From Streptomyces rishiriensis (lineage in GTDB: Bacteria > Actinomycetota > Actinomycetes > Streptomycetales > Streptomycetaceae): a DNA stretch of 64,000 bases. Location of the stretch: assembly GCF_030815485.1 (NCBI RefSeq), contig NZ_JAUSWV010000002.1:5580001-5644000 (forward strand), written 5' to 3'. The translations under genes and the position numbers were made by a program. Each line of letters begins with the position of its first letter. Within the stretch, counting starts at the first letter, position 1. Positions 8,177 through 16,103 of the stretch are shown piece after piece. Below the pieces are notes generated by a model, which saw only the letters and a list, made by a program, of their open reading frames with translations, had not been told where the DNA came from and made no database searches.

Positions 8177-9399
8177 GCGGGCTCGACGAACTGGACCGGC
8201 CGGAAACGCCGGGAAGGCCGGGAGCACCCGGAGCGGCGGAGGCGCCGGGGAGTCCAGGTCCGCGTGTCGACGCCTGCGCCGGGGAGCGGAAGCCCGCCGC
8301 CCCCCGCCGTGGAGCCGCGGACCCGGTGAAGGCACTGATACACCGTCACCGCGAGCTGTGCGAGCGCGCCGTGGACCCGCTGGAGATCGCGGCGGGTCTG
8401 GAGGCCCACGGGGTCACCGACCGCACGGCGGCCCGTTTCCGGCACCGGGACGTCTTCTCCCTCGCGGAGGAGATGTACGCCCGCGTCCCCCGCGACGGCG
8501 AAGCGCCCCCGCCCACCCCGGCCACCGCGACCCCGCGACCCCGCCTGGACCGGGCGCTGCTCACCCTCCTGCCGGGCGTCCTGTGCGCCGCCGCCGTGAC
8601 CGGTGTGCGTCTCACCCACGGGCGCACGTGTCTGCTGATCGCCGCGGCGGGCATCCTCGCCGTCACCCTCGCCCTGCGAGCGGTGCTGCGCCGGGGCCCG
8701 TTGAGCCCGCACCGCGGCGCCCATCCCGGCCCGCACCGGACGGGCGCCTGGACCTGCTGGCTCCTCGGCTACGCGGCCCTCGGCGACAGCCTCCTGCGCG
8801 CCGCCGTCGCCGGCGGCCCCGACGGCCTCCCCGACGGGACGGCGGACGGCCCCTGGCCCTTCGCCGCCGCCCCGCTGCTGACCCTCACCCTGGCCTGCGC
8901 GCCGGCCGCCTGGAGCGCCCACCTGCTGGCCGTACGCGCCCGGCGCCGACTCGACGCCAGCCGTGGCCTGGAGGAGTTCGCCGCCTCCGTGCAGCCGCTG
9001 CTGTTCGGCACCTTCACCCTGTTCCTGTGCGCGCTGGCCGCGCTGACCCCGCTGTCGGCCGCGGTGCTGGGCGAACCGGCCGACTACGGCCACACCCTCA
9101 CCCTGGGCGCGCTCCTCTTCCTCGCCCGTCTCCTCACCGTGCACGGCTTCACCCACGTCCCGGCGGTCGTCCTCGGAGCCGCCGGCGCGGCGGAGGTGCT
9201 CGCCCCGGCCACGGTCTTCACGGGCCGGCTCCCCGGCTGCGGTTTCCTGGCCGCCCCGGTGGAGGGCCTCGTGGCCGCCTGGGGTCCGGCCGGTGTCCCG
9301 TCCCTCGTCTGCGGGGCAGCCGCGCTGATCCTGCTGTTCCACGCGACCCGCACGCTGACCAGGGCCTCGGCCCACGCGCGAACGGATCAGCCGTGCTGA
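8173..9399 (+). CDS. Polytopic membrane protein of the Pel-like operon
   Basis: This is a 408-residue membrane protein with no family I can name. The first 130 residues are cytoplasmic, Pro/Ala-rich, with a helical stretch (DPLEIAAGLEAHGVTDRTAA, then FRHRDVFSLAEEMYARV). From about residue 135 there are roughly eight hydrophobic segments. In position it corresponds to the PelG-type transporter expected next to PelF, but it is shorter and has fewer segments, so it is not called pelG. The start overlaps the glycosyltransferase stop and is preceded by GGAGGG, so translation is coupled. A 193-nt gap with one small ORF separates it from the epimerase. Confidence 0.83.
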   Translation: MSGLDELDRPETPGRPGAPGAAEAPGSPGPRVDACAGERKPAAPRRGAADPVKALIHRHRELCERAVDPLEIAAGLEAHGVTDRTAARFRHRDVFSLAEEMYARVPRDGEAPPPTPATATPRPRLDRALLTLLPGVLCAAAVTGVRLTHGRTCLLIAAAGILAVTLALRAVLRRGPLSPHRGAHPGPHRTGAWTCWLLGYAALGDSLLRAAVAGGPDGLPDGTADGPWPFAAAPLLTLTLACAPAAWSAHLLAVRARRRLDASRGLEEFAASVQPLLFGTFTLFLCALAALTPLSAAVLGEPADYGHTLTLGALLFLARLLTVHGFTHVPAVVLGAAGAAEVLAPATVFTGRLPGCGFLAAPVEGLVAAWGPAGVPSLVCGAAALILLFHATRTLTRASAHARTDQPC

Positions 9400-9592
9400 A
9401 CAGAGGAACCGCGCCGAACCGACCGGCCGTGCCGGGCCGGGTCCGCCCTCGCGCCCGTCCGCCTCTGCGACGCCTGCCGTCCGCGTCCCGGCCACCGCCC
9501 GCGGCGCCGCCCCCGTCGCGCCCGGACCACGCGACGCACGCGCCACCCCACCCAGCCGCAGCTCATCGCAGCACGCTTGAAGGAGAGACCAG

Positions 9593-9748
9593 ATGACCAC
9601 CTCCCGATCCGGAGCGACCGGAGATCCCGGCGCACCCGCGGTCACAGGCGCCCCCGCGGTCACGGGGACAGCCGGAGGACACGCGGCGACCGGGGCCCCC
9701 ACGGCCCCGGTCACGGCCTCGGCGCACATCCCGGGAGCCGCACGATGA
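9593..9748 (+). CDS. 51-codon ORF upstream of the epimerase (possible leader peptide)
   Basis: This small ORF starts with ATG 5 nt after a near-perfect AAGGAGAG ribosome binding site and ends in an ATGA overlap with the epimerase start. The peptide is low complexity (Ala, Gly, Pro, Thr, Val with repeats such as PAVTGAPAVTG) and I recognise no family. The epimerase itself has only CGGGAGCC close to its ATG, so this ORF may serve to load ribosomes onto it. It may instead be a divergent remnant of a longer N-terminus. Confidence 0.45.
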   Translation: MTTSRSGATGDPGAPAVTGAPAVTGTAGGHAATGAPTAPVTASAHIPGAAR

Positions 9749-10707
9749 GGGTCCTGTTGATCGGAGCCAACGGCTATCTCGGTCGTTTCGTCGCCGACCG
9801 CCTGCTCGCCGACCCGGCCGTCCAGCTCACCGCGCTCGGCCGCGGCGACGACGCCGACGTCCGCTTCGACCTCGCGTCCGGCAGCCCCGGCGCGCTCACC
9901 CGCTTCCTCGACGCGGTCCACCCCCAGGTCGTCGTCAACTGCGCGGGCACCACCCGGGGCGGCGCCCGTGAACTCACCCGGCACAACACCGTCGCCGTCG
10001 CCACGGTCTGTGAGGCCCTGCGCCGCAGCGGCTGCGGCGCCCGGCTGGTACAGATCGGCTGCGGCGCCGAGTACGGCCCGAGCCAGCCCGGCTCCTCGAC
10101 GGCCGAGGACGCCGTGCCCCGCCCCGGCGGCCCGTACGGCGTCAGCAAGCTCGCCGCCACCGAGCTCGTCCTCGGCTCCGGTCTGGACGCCGTCGTGCTC
10201 CGGGTCTTCTCGCCCGCCGGTCCGGGCACACCCGCCGGGTCCCCGCTGGGCCGGCTCGCGGAGGCCATGCGCCGCGCCATGCAGTCCGGGGACGGTGAAC
10301 TCAAGCTCGGCGGCCTCGGCGTGCAACGCGACTTCATCGACGTCCGGGACGTCGCCCGCGCCGTGCACGCCGCCTCGCTCTCCGCCGCGCAGGGCGTCAT
10401 CAACATCGGCTCCGGCCGCGCCGTCCGCCTGCGCGACGCCGCCTCGGTCCTCGCCCGCGTGGCCGGGTACGGCGGTGCTCTGCACGAACTCGACGGGCCG
10501 CCCGGCGGCCACCTCAGGCCCGCCATCGGCCACCCCCGCCCCGACTCCGACCACGCGGGCCCCGTCGCGTACCCGTATCCGGACGGCTGCGGCAGCTGGC
10601 AGCAGGCCGATGTGCGCACCGCCCGCGACCGGCTCGGCTGGCGGCCCCGCATCAACCTCGAGGAGTCCCTCGCCGACATCTGGATGGAGGCGGCATGTCG
10701 TATCTGA
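9745..10707 (+). CDS. NAD-dependent nucleotide-sugar epimerase/dehydratase
   Basis: This is a 320-residue extended short-chain dehydrogenase. The NAD-binding GANGYLG motif is at residues 7-13 and the catalytic YGVSK (Tyr131, Lys135) is present. RDFIDVRDVARAV is typical of sugar epimerases, and the C-terminal WRPRINLEESLADIW is typical of UDP-glucose/UDP-hexosamine epimerases. It probably interconverts or modifies a nucleotide sugar for the adjacent glycosyltransferase. A UDP-GlcNAc 4-epimerase activity like PelX is attractive but not shown. It overlaps the following hydrolase gene by 13 nt. Confidence 0.91.
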   Translation: MRVLLIGANGYLGRFVADRLLADPAVQLTALGRGDDADVRFDLASGSPGALTRFLDAVHPQVVVNCAGTTRGGARELTRHNTVAVATVCEALRRSGCGARLVQIGCGAEYGPSQPGSSTAEDAVPRPGGPYGVSKLAATELVLGSGLDAVVLRVFSPAGPGTPAGSPLGRLAEAMRRAMQSGDGELKLGGLGVQRDFIDVRDVARAVHAASLSAAQGVINIGSGRAVRLRDAASVLARVAGYGGALHELDGPPGGHLRPAIGHPRPDSDHAGPVAYPYPDGCGSWQQADVRTARDRLGWRPRINLEESLADIWMEAACRI

Positions 10708-11453
10708 CCGGAACCCCGGCGGGCACCGCGAGCGCCGGCACCACCGACGTCCGCACCGGTTTCGGCGTACCCGGCATCGCACACCCCCTTCTCGCACCGA
10801 CCGAGTGGCGCGAACTCGCCCGTCCCGGCCGCCCCCTGCACTGGGTCGTCCTCGACGTCGCCGACGGCCCCGGCGCCCGCCCCGATCCGCGCTGCCTGGA
10901 AGCCGCGGGCCGGCTGCGCAACGGCGGTGTCCGTGTCCTCGGGCGCCTCGACACCCGCTACGGCGCCCGTCCCTTCGCCGAGACGGTCGCCGACGCTCAG
11001 CGCCACCTCGACTGGTACCAGGTCGACGGCTTCCTCGTGGACCGGTGCCCGGCCGGGCGTGCCGACCTCCCCGAGCTGCGCCGCACGGTCGGAACACTCC
11101 GCACCCTCAGCGACGGGCCGCACATCGTCCTCGGCCACGGCACCCACCCGTACCCCGGTTACGCCGAGCACGCCGACCAGGTGGTCACCTTCTCGGGGCC
11201 CTGGAGCGACTACCGCTGGTCCCAGGTGGCGGAGTGGACTGCGGAACACCCGCCCGAGCGCTTCTGTCACCTGGTGCACGGCGTGCCGCGCGGTCACCTC
11301 GACGAGGCGCTGCGCATCGCCCGCTGGCAGGGCGCCGCGACGATCTGGTTCACCGACGGCACCGATCGAGGCGGCCTCGTCGACCCCTGGGAGACCATGC
11401 CCGGCTACTGGGACGAGCTCGTCTCGCGTGTCGGAACGGGTGTCTCGGAATGA
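10695..11453 (+). CDS. Spherulation-specific family 4 (Spherulin-4) glycoside hydrolase-like protein
   Basis: This 252-residue protein is of the Spherulin-4 type. That group contains GH135 Sph3 hydrolases, and its barrel fold is shared with alpha-1,4-polygalactosaminidases. The TIM-barrel strands can be followed: HWVVLDVADGPG, VRVLGRLDTRYG, WYQVDGFLVDR, HIVLGHGTHP and AATIWFTDG. Acidic residues at the strand ends (Asp in LDVADG, Asp in VDGFLVD) fit the active-site pattern. No signal peptide is visible, so it would act inside the cell or leave by another route. The start overlaps the epimerase gene and has GGAGGCGGC upstream. The SigR-type promoter of moeZ overlaps its stop codon. Confidence 0.86.
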   Translation: MSYLTGTPAGTASAGTTDVRTGFGVPGIAHPLLAPTEWRELARPGRPLHWVVLDVADGPGARPDPRCLEAAGRLRNGGVRVLGRLDTRYGARPFAETVADAQRHLDWYQVDGFLVDRCPAGRADLPELRRTVGTLRTLSDGPHIVLGHGTHPYPGYAEHADQVVTFSGPWSDYRWSQVAEWTAEHPPERFCHLVHGVPRGHLDEALRIARWQGAATIWFTDGTDRGGLVDPWETMPGYWDELVSRVGTGVSE

Positions 11454-11472
11454 AGAAGGCCGTGACAGTGTT
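11447..11472 (+). promoter_or_regulatory. SigR-type promoter of moeZ
   Basis: A -35 GGAAT (11447-11451) and a -10 GTT (11470-11472) are separated by exactly 18 nt, the SigR consensus. The -35 overlaps the stop codon of the upstream gene. Transcription would start near 11480, about 35 nt before the moeZ GTG. From memory, moeZ (SCO5178) is a SigR regulon member in S. coelicolor. Confidence 0.85.
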
Positions 11473-11516
11473 GCGGGGAGAACAACTGTAGTGATCGACC
11501 GACCAACGGAGTCCCC

Positions 11517-12695
11517 GTGTCGCTGCCACCCCTGGTCGAGCCAGCCTCTGAGCTCACCGTAGACGAGGTCCGCAGGTACTCCCGCCACCTGATCATCCCC
11601 GATGTCGGGATGGACGGGCAGAAGCGGCTGAAGAACGCCAAGGTGCTCTGTGTGGGCGCCGGCGGCCTGGGCTCGCCGGCGCTGATGTACCTGGCCGCGG
11701 CGGGCGTGGGCACGCTCGGCATCGTGGAGTTCGACGAGGTCGACGAGTCGAACCTCCAGCGCCAGATCATCCACAGCCAGGCCGACATCGGCCGCTCGAA
11801 GGCCGCGTCCGCCCGCGACTCCGTCCTCGGCATCAACCCGTACGTGAACGTGGTCCTGCACGAAGAGCGGCTCGAGGCCGAGAACGTGATGGACATCTTC
11901 AGCCAGTACGACCTGATCGTCGACGGCACGGACAACTTCGCGACCCGCTACCTGGTCAACGACGCGTGCGTCCTGCTGAACAAGCCGTACGTGTGGGGCT
12001 CGATCTACCGCTTCGACGGCCAGGCGTCCGTCTTCTGGTCCGAGCACGGTCCCTGCTACCGCTGCCTCTACCCGGAGCCCCCGCCGCCGGGCATGGTCCC
12101 CTCCTGCGCCGAGGGCGGCGTGCTGGGCGTGCTGTGCGCGTCGATCGGCTCCATCCAGGTCAACGAGGCGATCAAGCTCCTCGCGGGCATCGGCGAACCG
12201 CTGGTCGGCCGCCTGATGATCTACGACGCCCTGGAGATGCAGTACCGCCAGGTCAAGGTCCGCAAGGACCCCGACTGCGCCGTCTGCGGCGAGAACCCGA
12301 CCGTCACCGAGCTCATCGACTACGAGGCCTTCTGCGGCGTCGTCTCCGAGGAGGCCCAGGCGGCGGCCGCCGGCTCGACGATCACTCCCAAGCAGCTCAA
12401 GGAGTGGATCGACGACGGCGAGAGCATCGAGATCATCGACGTCCGCGAGCAGAACGAGTACGAGATCGTCTCCATCCCGGGCGCCAAGCTGATCCCGAAG
12501 AACGAGTTCCTGCTGGGCACCGCCCTGGAGGGCCTGCCGCAGGACAAGAAGATCGTCCTGCACTGCAAGACGGGTGTCCGCAGTGCGGAAGTCCTCGCGG
12601 TCCTGAAGTCCGCGGGCTTCTCCGACGCCGTGCACGTCGGCGGCGGCGTGATCGGCTGGGTCAACCAGATCGAGCCGAGCAAGCCGGTCTACTGA
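11517..12695 (+). CDS. moeZ: MoeZ: sulfur-carrier adenylyltransferase/sulfurtransferase
   Basis: This bifunctional enzyme adenylates the C-terminal glycine of small sulfur-carrier proteins (MoaD, ThiS, CysO types) and then transfers sulfur to them, for molybdopterin, thiamin and cysteine synthesis and some 2-thiosugar pathways. It has 392 residues. The ThiF/MoeB domain has VGAGGLGSPALMYLAAAGVG (about 46-65), Arg and Asp residues in DESNLQRQIIH and VDGTDNF, and zinc-type CYRC and CAVC pairs. The C-terminal rhodanese domain has its active-site loop HCKTGVRS with Cys350. The GTG at 11517 follows ACGGAG. The SigR-type promoter upstream links it to thiol stress. A perfect 18-bp hairpin follows the stop. 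Confidence 0.96.
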   Translation: MSLPPLVEPASELTVDEVRRYSRHLIIPDVGMDGQKRLKNAKVLCVGAGGLGSPALMYLAAAGVGTLGIVEFDEVDESNLQRQIIHSQADIGRSKAASARDSVLGINPYVNVVLHEERLEAENVMDIFSQYDLIVDGTDNFATRYLVNDACVLLNKPYVWGSIYRFDGQASVFWSEHGPCYRCLYPEPPPPGMVPSCAEGGVLGVLCASIGSIQVNEAIKLLAGIGEPLVGRLMIYDALEMQYRQVKVRKDPDCAVCGENPTVTELIDYEAFCGVVSEEAQAAAAGSTITPKQLKEWIDDGESIEIIDVREQNEYEIVSIPGAKLIPKNEFLLGTALEGLPQDKKIVLHCKTGVRSAEVLAVLKSAGFSDAVHVGGGVIGWVNQIEPSKPVY

Positions 12696-12736
12696 CCCGG
12701 CTGTTCCCTTCGCGCACCGGGGTACCCGGTCCGTTC

Positions 12737-12777
12737 GGCGGGGGCTTCGCGCACCACGAGTGCGCGAAGCCCCCGCC
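12737..12777. terminator. Bidirectional hairpin between moeZ and the convergent peptidase gene
   Basis: Perfect 18-bp inverted repeat (12737-12754 with 12760-12777) around a 5-nt loop. It lies in the 86-nt gap between two convergent stop codons, so it probably ends transcription from both sides. Confidence 0.9.
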
Positions 12778-12781
12778 GTCG

Positions 12782-14347
12782 TCATGAGCAGACCTTGCCG
12801 TCCTTCGGGACCGTCCCCTTCAACAGGTACGCGTCCACCGCCGAGTCGACGCAGTCGCTCCCGCTGCCGTACGCACCGTGTCCCTCGCCCTTCCAGGTGA
12901 GCAGTACGCCGACGCCCTTGCCGAGTTCGTCCGCCATCTTCCGCGCGCCCTCGTACGGCGTCGCCGGATCCCCGGTGTTGCCGACCAGCAGGATCGGCGC
13001 CGCCCCCGCCGCGCTCGCCTCCGGGGTGTCGTACTGCCCGGCCACCGGCCAGTCGTGGCACCAGCCGGCCGTGTCCCAGCCGAGGAAGTCCCCGAACACG
13101 GGCGAGATCTTCTCGAACTCCGGCAGCAGCTTCTTCGTCTCCTCGGCGGTCGGCCGCTGCTTGTCGTCCAGGCACGATATGACCCGTTGCGAGTGGGTCG
13201 TCGTGCCGTAGTGCCCCGAGGTGTCCCGCTCGTTGTAGCCGTCGGCGAGCGTCAGCAGCTCGGAGCCGTCCCCGGCCTGGGCCGACTCCAGGGCGCTGGT
13301 CAGGCTCGGCCACCCCTGCTTGCTGTACAGCGGCAGGACGATGCCGGTGACGGCGAGCGTCTGGGTCAGCTTCCGTCCGTCCGACGTGGGCAGCGGGTCG
13401 GTGTCGATCCGGTCCAGCAGATCCGCGATCTTCCTGGTGCCCTTCGCGGGATCCTGGCCCGTCGATTCGAGGTAGTCGTCGAGAGCCCGCTGGAAGCCGC
13501 GTGCCTGGTTCTGCGCGTGACCCACCGAGTCCGCGGTCGGGTCGACGACCGCGTCGAGGATCAGCCGCCCCACGTTCTTCGGGAACAGGTGGGCGTACAC
13601 GCCACCGAGTTCGGTGCCGTAGGAGATGCCGAAGTAGTGCATCTTCGAGTCGCCGAGGACCTGGCGCATCAGGTCCATGTCGCGGGCGGTGTCGGTGGTC
13701 GACACATGCGCCAGCAGCTTGCCGGCGGCCTTCTCGCACCCCTTGCCGAACTCGGTGGCGTCCTCGAAGTACGCCTTTTCCTCGGCCGGGGTGTCCGGGG
13801 TGGAGTCGAGGGACTCGGCCGCCTGGATGTCCTTGTCCGGGCGGCAGCGGACGCCCTCGCTGGCGCCGACCCCGCGCGGGTCCCAGCTGACCAGGTCGTA
13901 GTGCTCACGGAGCGAGGAGTACGCGGAACCGTAGGAGGGGAGCGTCGAGACTCCCGAGCCGCCGGGCCCGCCGAAGTTGAACAGCAGCGAGCCGGTCCGC
14001 CCGCTTCCCTCGGCCCGGGATTCGGTGCGGATGAGGGCGAGGCCGATCGTGCTCCCGCCCGGCTTCGACCAGTCCAGGGGCACCTTCAGCGTCGCGCACT
14101 GCCAGTCGCCGCCCGGCGCGGCGGAGTCCGCGGTGGCCTTGCAGCGTCCCCAGTCGAGCTTCTGCCCGGTCAGCGAGGCGGGCAGCGCGGCCGTCGTGGC
14201 GGTCGCTCCGGAGGAGGCGGCCGAGGGCCGCGCGTCGGCCGTACCGCCCTTGCCGTCCCCGTCCCCGTCCGACGCGCCGCTGCCGCAACCCGCCACCAGC
14301 AGTGCGGCAGCGGCCCCCAGCGCCGCCCACCGTACGTATCGCGCCAT
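12782..14347 (-). CDS. Secreted tripeptidyl-aminopeptidase-like lipoprotein (S33 family), copy 1
   Basis: This 521-residue exported hydrolase releases tripeptides or short peptides from the N-terminus of substrates outside the cell, as judged from the SlpD/SlpE and Tap proteases of Streptomyces. The N-terminus has a lipoprotein signal (LLVAGC, Cys lipidated). It then has FNFGGPGGSG (oxyanion loop), GISYGTELG (nucleophile Ser), VGNTGDPATPYEGA (acid) and GEGHGAYG (His), followed by the TAP-like C-terminal domain with DAYLLKGTVP. The ATG at 14347 is preferred to the GTG at 14353, which lies too close to the GGGGGGAA site. A close paralogue lies 137 nt upstream on the same strand. Confidence 0.92.
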   Translation of the reverse strand: MARYVRWAALGAAAALLVAGCGSGASDGDGDGKGGTADARPSAASSGATATTAALPASLTGQKLDWGRCKATADSAAPGGDWQCATLKVPLDWSKPGGSTIGLALIRTESRAEGSGRTGSLLFNFGGPGGSGVSTLPSYGSAYSSLREHYDLVSWDPRGVGASEGVRCRPDKDIQAAESLDSTPDTPAEEKAYFEDATEFGKGCEKAAGKLLAHVSTTDTARDMDLMRQVLGDSKMHYFGISYGTELGGVYAHLFPKNVGRLILDAVVDPTADSVGHAQNQARGFQRALDDYLESTGQDPAKGTRKIADLLDRIDTDPLPTSDGRKLTQTLAVTGIVLPLYSKQGWPSLTSALESAQAGDGSELLTLADGYNERDTSGHYGTTTHSQRVISCLDDKQRPTAEETKKLLPEFEKISPVFGDFLGWDTAGWCHDWPVAGQYDTPEASAAGAAPILLVGNTGDPATPYEGARKMADELGKGVGVLLTWKGEGHGAYGSGSDCVDSAVDAYLLKGTVPKDGKVCS

Positions 14348-14484
14348 GTGCACTTCCCCCCTCGCAGGCCGTCCGCGCTCGGCGGCGAACGGCTGTCAGG
14401 CCATATTAGGCGGCGCACGGCTCACCCGTCGGGGCCTGTGGATAACCTCTTGACCTGCGGGTTTCTCCGGGATTGGGGGTGGTG

Positions 14485-16029
14485 TCAGGAGCAGACGGTC
14501 CCTGCGGCCGGCACCTTGCCGTTCAGCAGGTAGCCGTCCACCGCCGTCTGTACGCACTTGTTCTTGCTGCCGTACGCACCGTGTCCCTGCCCCTGGTACG
14601 TCAGCTCGATTCCGACGCCGGGGCCCAGCGCCTCCACCATCTTCCGGGCGCCCTCGTACGGGGTCGCCGGGTCGCCGGTGTTGCCCACGACGAGGATCGG
14701 CGCCGAGCCGGGCGCGCTCACGTCGGGATGGTCGGCGGCGCCGGCGACGGGCCAGTCGGTGCAACTGACCATGCCCCAGGCCAGGTAGTCCCCGAACAGG
14801 CTGGAGGCGGCCCGGAACTCCGGCAGTTTCCGCTGCACGTCTGCGGTGGAGTAGCGGGGCTTGTCGTCGGCGCAGTTGATGGAGATGTTGGCGGCGGTGA
14901 TGTTGCTGTACTCGCCGTTCTCGTTGCGGCCGTTCATCAGGTCGGACAACAGCATGAGGATCTTGCCGTCCCCGGCGTAGGCCTGCTCCAGGCCCTCGGT
15001 GAGGTACTCCCAGAAGTCCTTCGAGTACAGCGCCTGCGCGATGCCGTTGGTCGCGGCGCTCTGCGTCAGCTCGCGGGGGAAGATGCCGGGGATCGGCTTG
15101 GCGTCGAGGCTGTGCAGAAGCCCCGCGATCCGGTCCTTCACGTCCTGCGCGGTGTCCCCGACGGGGCAGTCCTGCGTCTTGGACGTGCAGTCCTCGGCGA
15201 AGTTGTCGAGTGCGAGCTGAAAGCCCCTGGCCTGGCCGAGAGAGCCCTGTTCGGATGTCTGGGTCGGGTCGACGACCGCGTCGAAGACGGCGCGTCCCAC
15301 GTTCTCGGGGAACAGGTGGGCGTAGACGCCGCCCAGCTCGGTGCCGTAGGAGATGCCGAAGTAGTACAGCCGGTCGTCGCCGAGGACCTGGCGCATCAGG
15401 TCCATGTCGCGGGCCGCGTCCGTGGTCCGCACGTTCGGCAGCATCTTCTTCGAGTTCTTCTCGCAGGCCGCGTTGAAGTCCTTCGTGTTGTCCAGCAGCG
15501 CGGTGCGTTCGACGGCGTCGTCGGGTGTGCCGTCCTGCTGGAAGTAAGCGTCGAGCCGCTGGTCGTCCTCGCAGTCCACCCCGGCGCTGCGGCCGACCCC
15601 GCGCGGGTCGAAGCTGACCAGGTCGTAGCGGGTGCGCAAGGCCGTGTACTCCTCACCGAAGGCGGGCAGGGTGGAGACACCCGAGCCGCCGGGGCCGCCG
15701 AAGTTGAAGACCAGGGAGCCGATCCTGCGGCTCTCGTCGCCGCTCGCCCGGGCCCGGATCAGCGCGATGCCGATCGTGTCGCCCTTGGGGTCGTCCCAGT
15801 CGAGGGGCGCCTTCATGGTGGCGCACTGCCACTGGTCGCCGTCCGGCAGCGGGGACGGGGCGCCGCCGCCGCCCTCCGCGTGGGAGGGGGCCGGGCAGTC
15901 CTTCCAGCTCAGCTTCTGCGCCGTCAGATCCTCGTCCTGCGCGTCGTCGCCGCAGCCCGCCACCATGGAGGTCAGCAGCAGGGCGGTGGCGGTCACGGCG
16001 GCGGCGCGCAGGCGGGACGGGTTCGGCAT
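14485..16029 (-). CDS. Secreted tripeptidyl-aminopeptidase-like lipoprotein (S33 family), copy 2
   Basis: This 514-residue paralogue of the downstream gene has the same order of motifs: lipobox TSMVAGC, FNFGGPGGSG, GISYGTELGGVYAHLFP, VGNTGDPATPYEGA and GQGHGAYG, and a C-terminal Cys pair in the TAP domain. The two copies are clearly related along their whole length but diverged in the middle, so the duplication is old. The ATG at 16029 is preceded by AGGATGGGA and starts a normal signal peptide; upstream ORF sequence is spurious. The two probably divide extracellular peptide substrates between them. Confidence 0.92.
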   Translation of the reverse strand: MPNPSRLRAAAVTATALLLTSMVAGCGDDAQDEDLTAQKLSWKDCPAPSHAEGGGGAPSPLPDGDQWQCATMKAPLDWDDPKGDTIGIALIRARASGDESRRIGSLVFNFGGPGGSGVSTLPAFGEEYTALRTRYDLVSFDPRGVGRSAGVDCEDDQRLDAYFQQDGTPDDAVERTALLDNTKDFNAACEKNSKKMLPNVRTTDAARDMDLMRQVLGDDRLYYFGISYGTELGGVYAHLFPENVGRAVFDAVVDPTQTSEQGSLGQARGFQLALDNFAEDCTSKTQDCPVGDTAQDVKDRIAGLLHSLDAKPIPGIFPRELTQSAATNGIAQALYSKDFWEYLTEGLEQAYAGDGKILMLLSDLMNGRNENGEYSNITAANISINCADDKPRYSTADVQRKLPEFRAASSLFGDYLAWGMVSCTDWPVAGAADHPDVSAPGSAPILVVGNTGDPATPYEGARKMVEALGPGVGIELTYQGQGHGAYGSKNKCVQTAVDGYLLNGKVPAAGTVCS

Positions 16030-16103
16030 GATCCCATCCTGCGGTGGTGCCCGGGCACGCGCGCGGGGCGCGGGCCGTACGAGGTACGGGCGCCGAAGCC
16101 CTG

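Noticed and set aside
8173..9399. Naming the membrane protein pelG
   Set aside because: It has about eight segments and a different N-terminal domain, where PelG has about twelve segments and no such domain. The position suggests a transporter role, but the sequence does not prove it.
9774..13739. A 1321-codon open frame on the minus strand
   Set aside because: It runs antisense to moeZ, the epimerase, the hydrolase and part of the peptidase gene, has no family resemblance, and is explained by the lack of stop codons in high-GC coding DNA.
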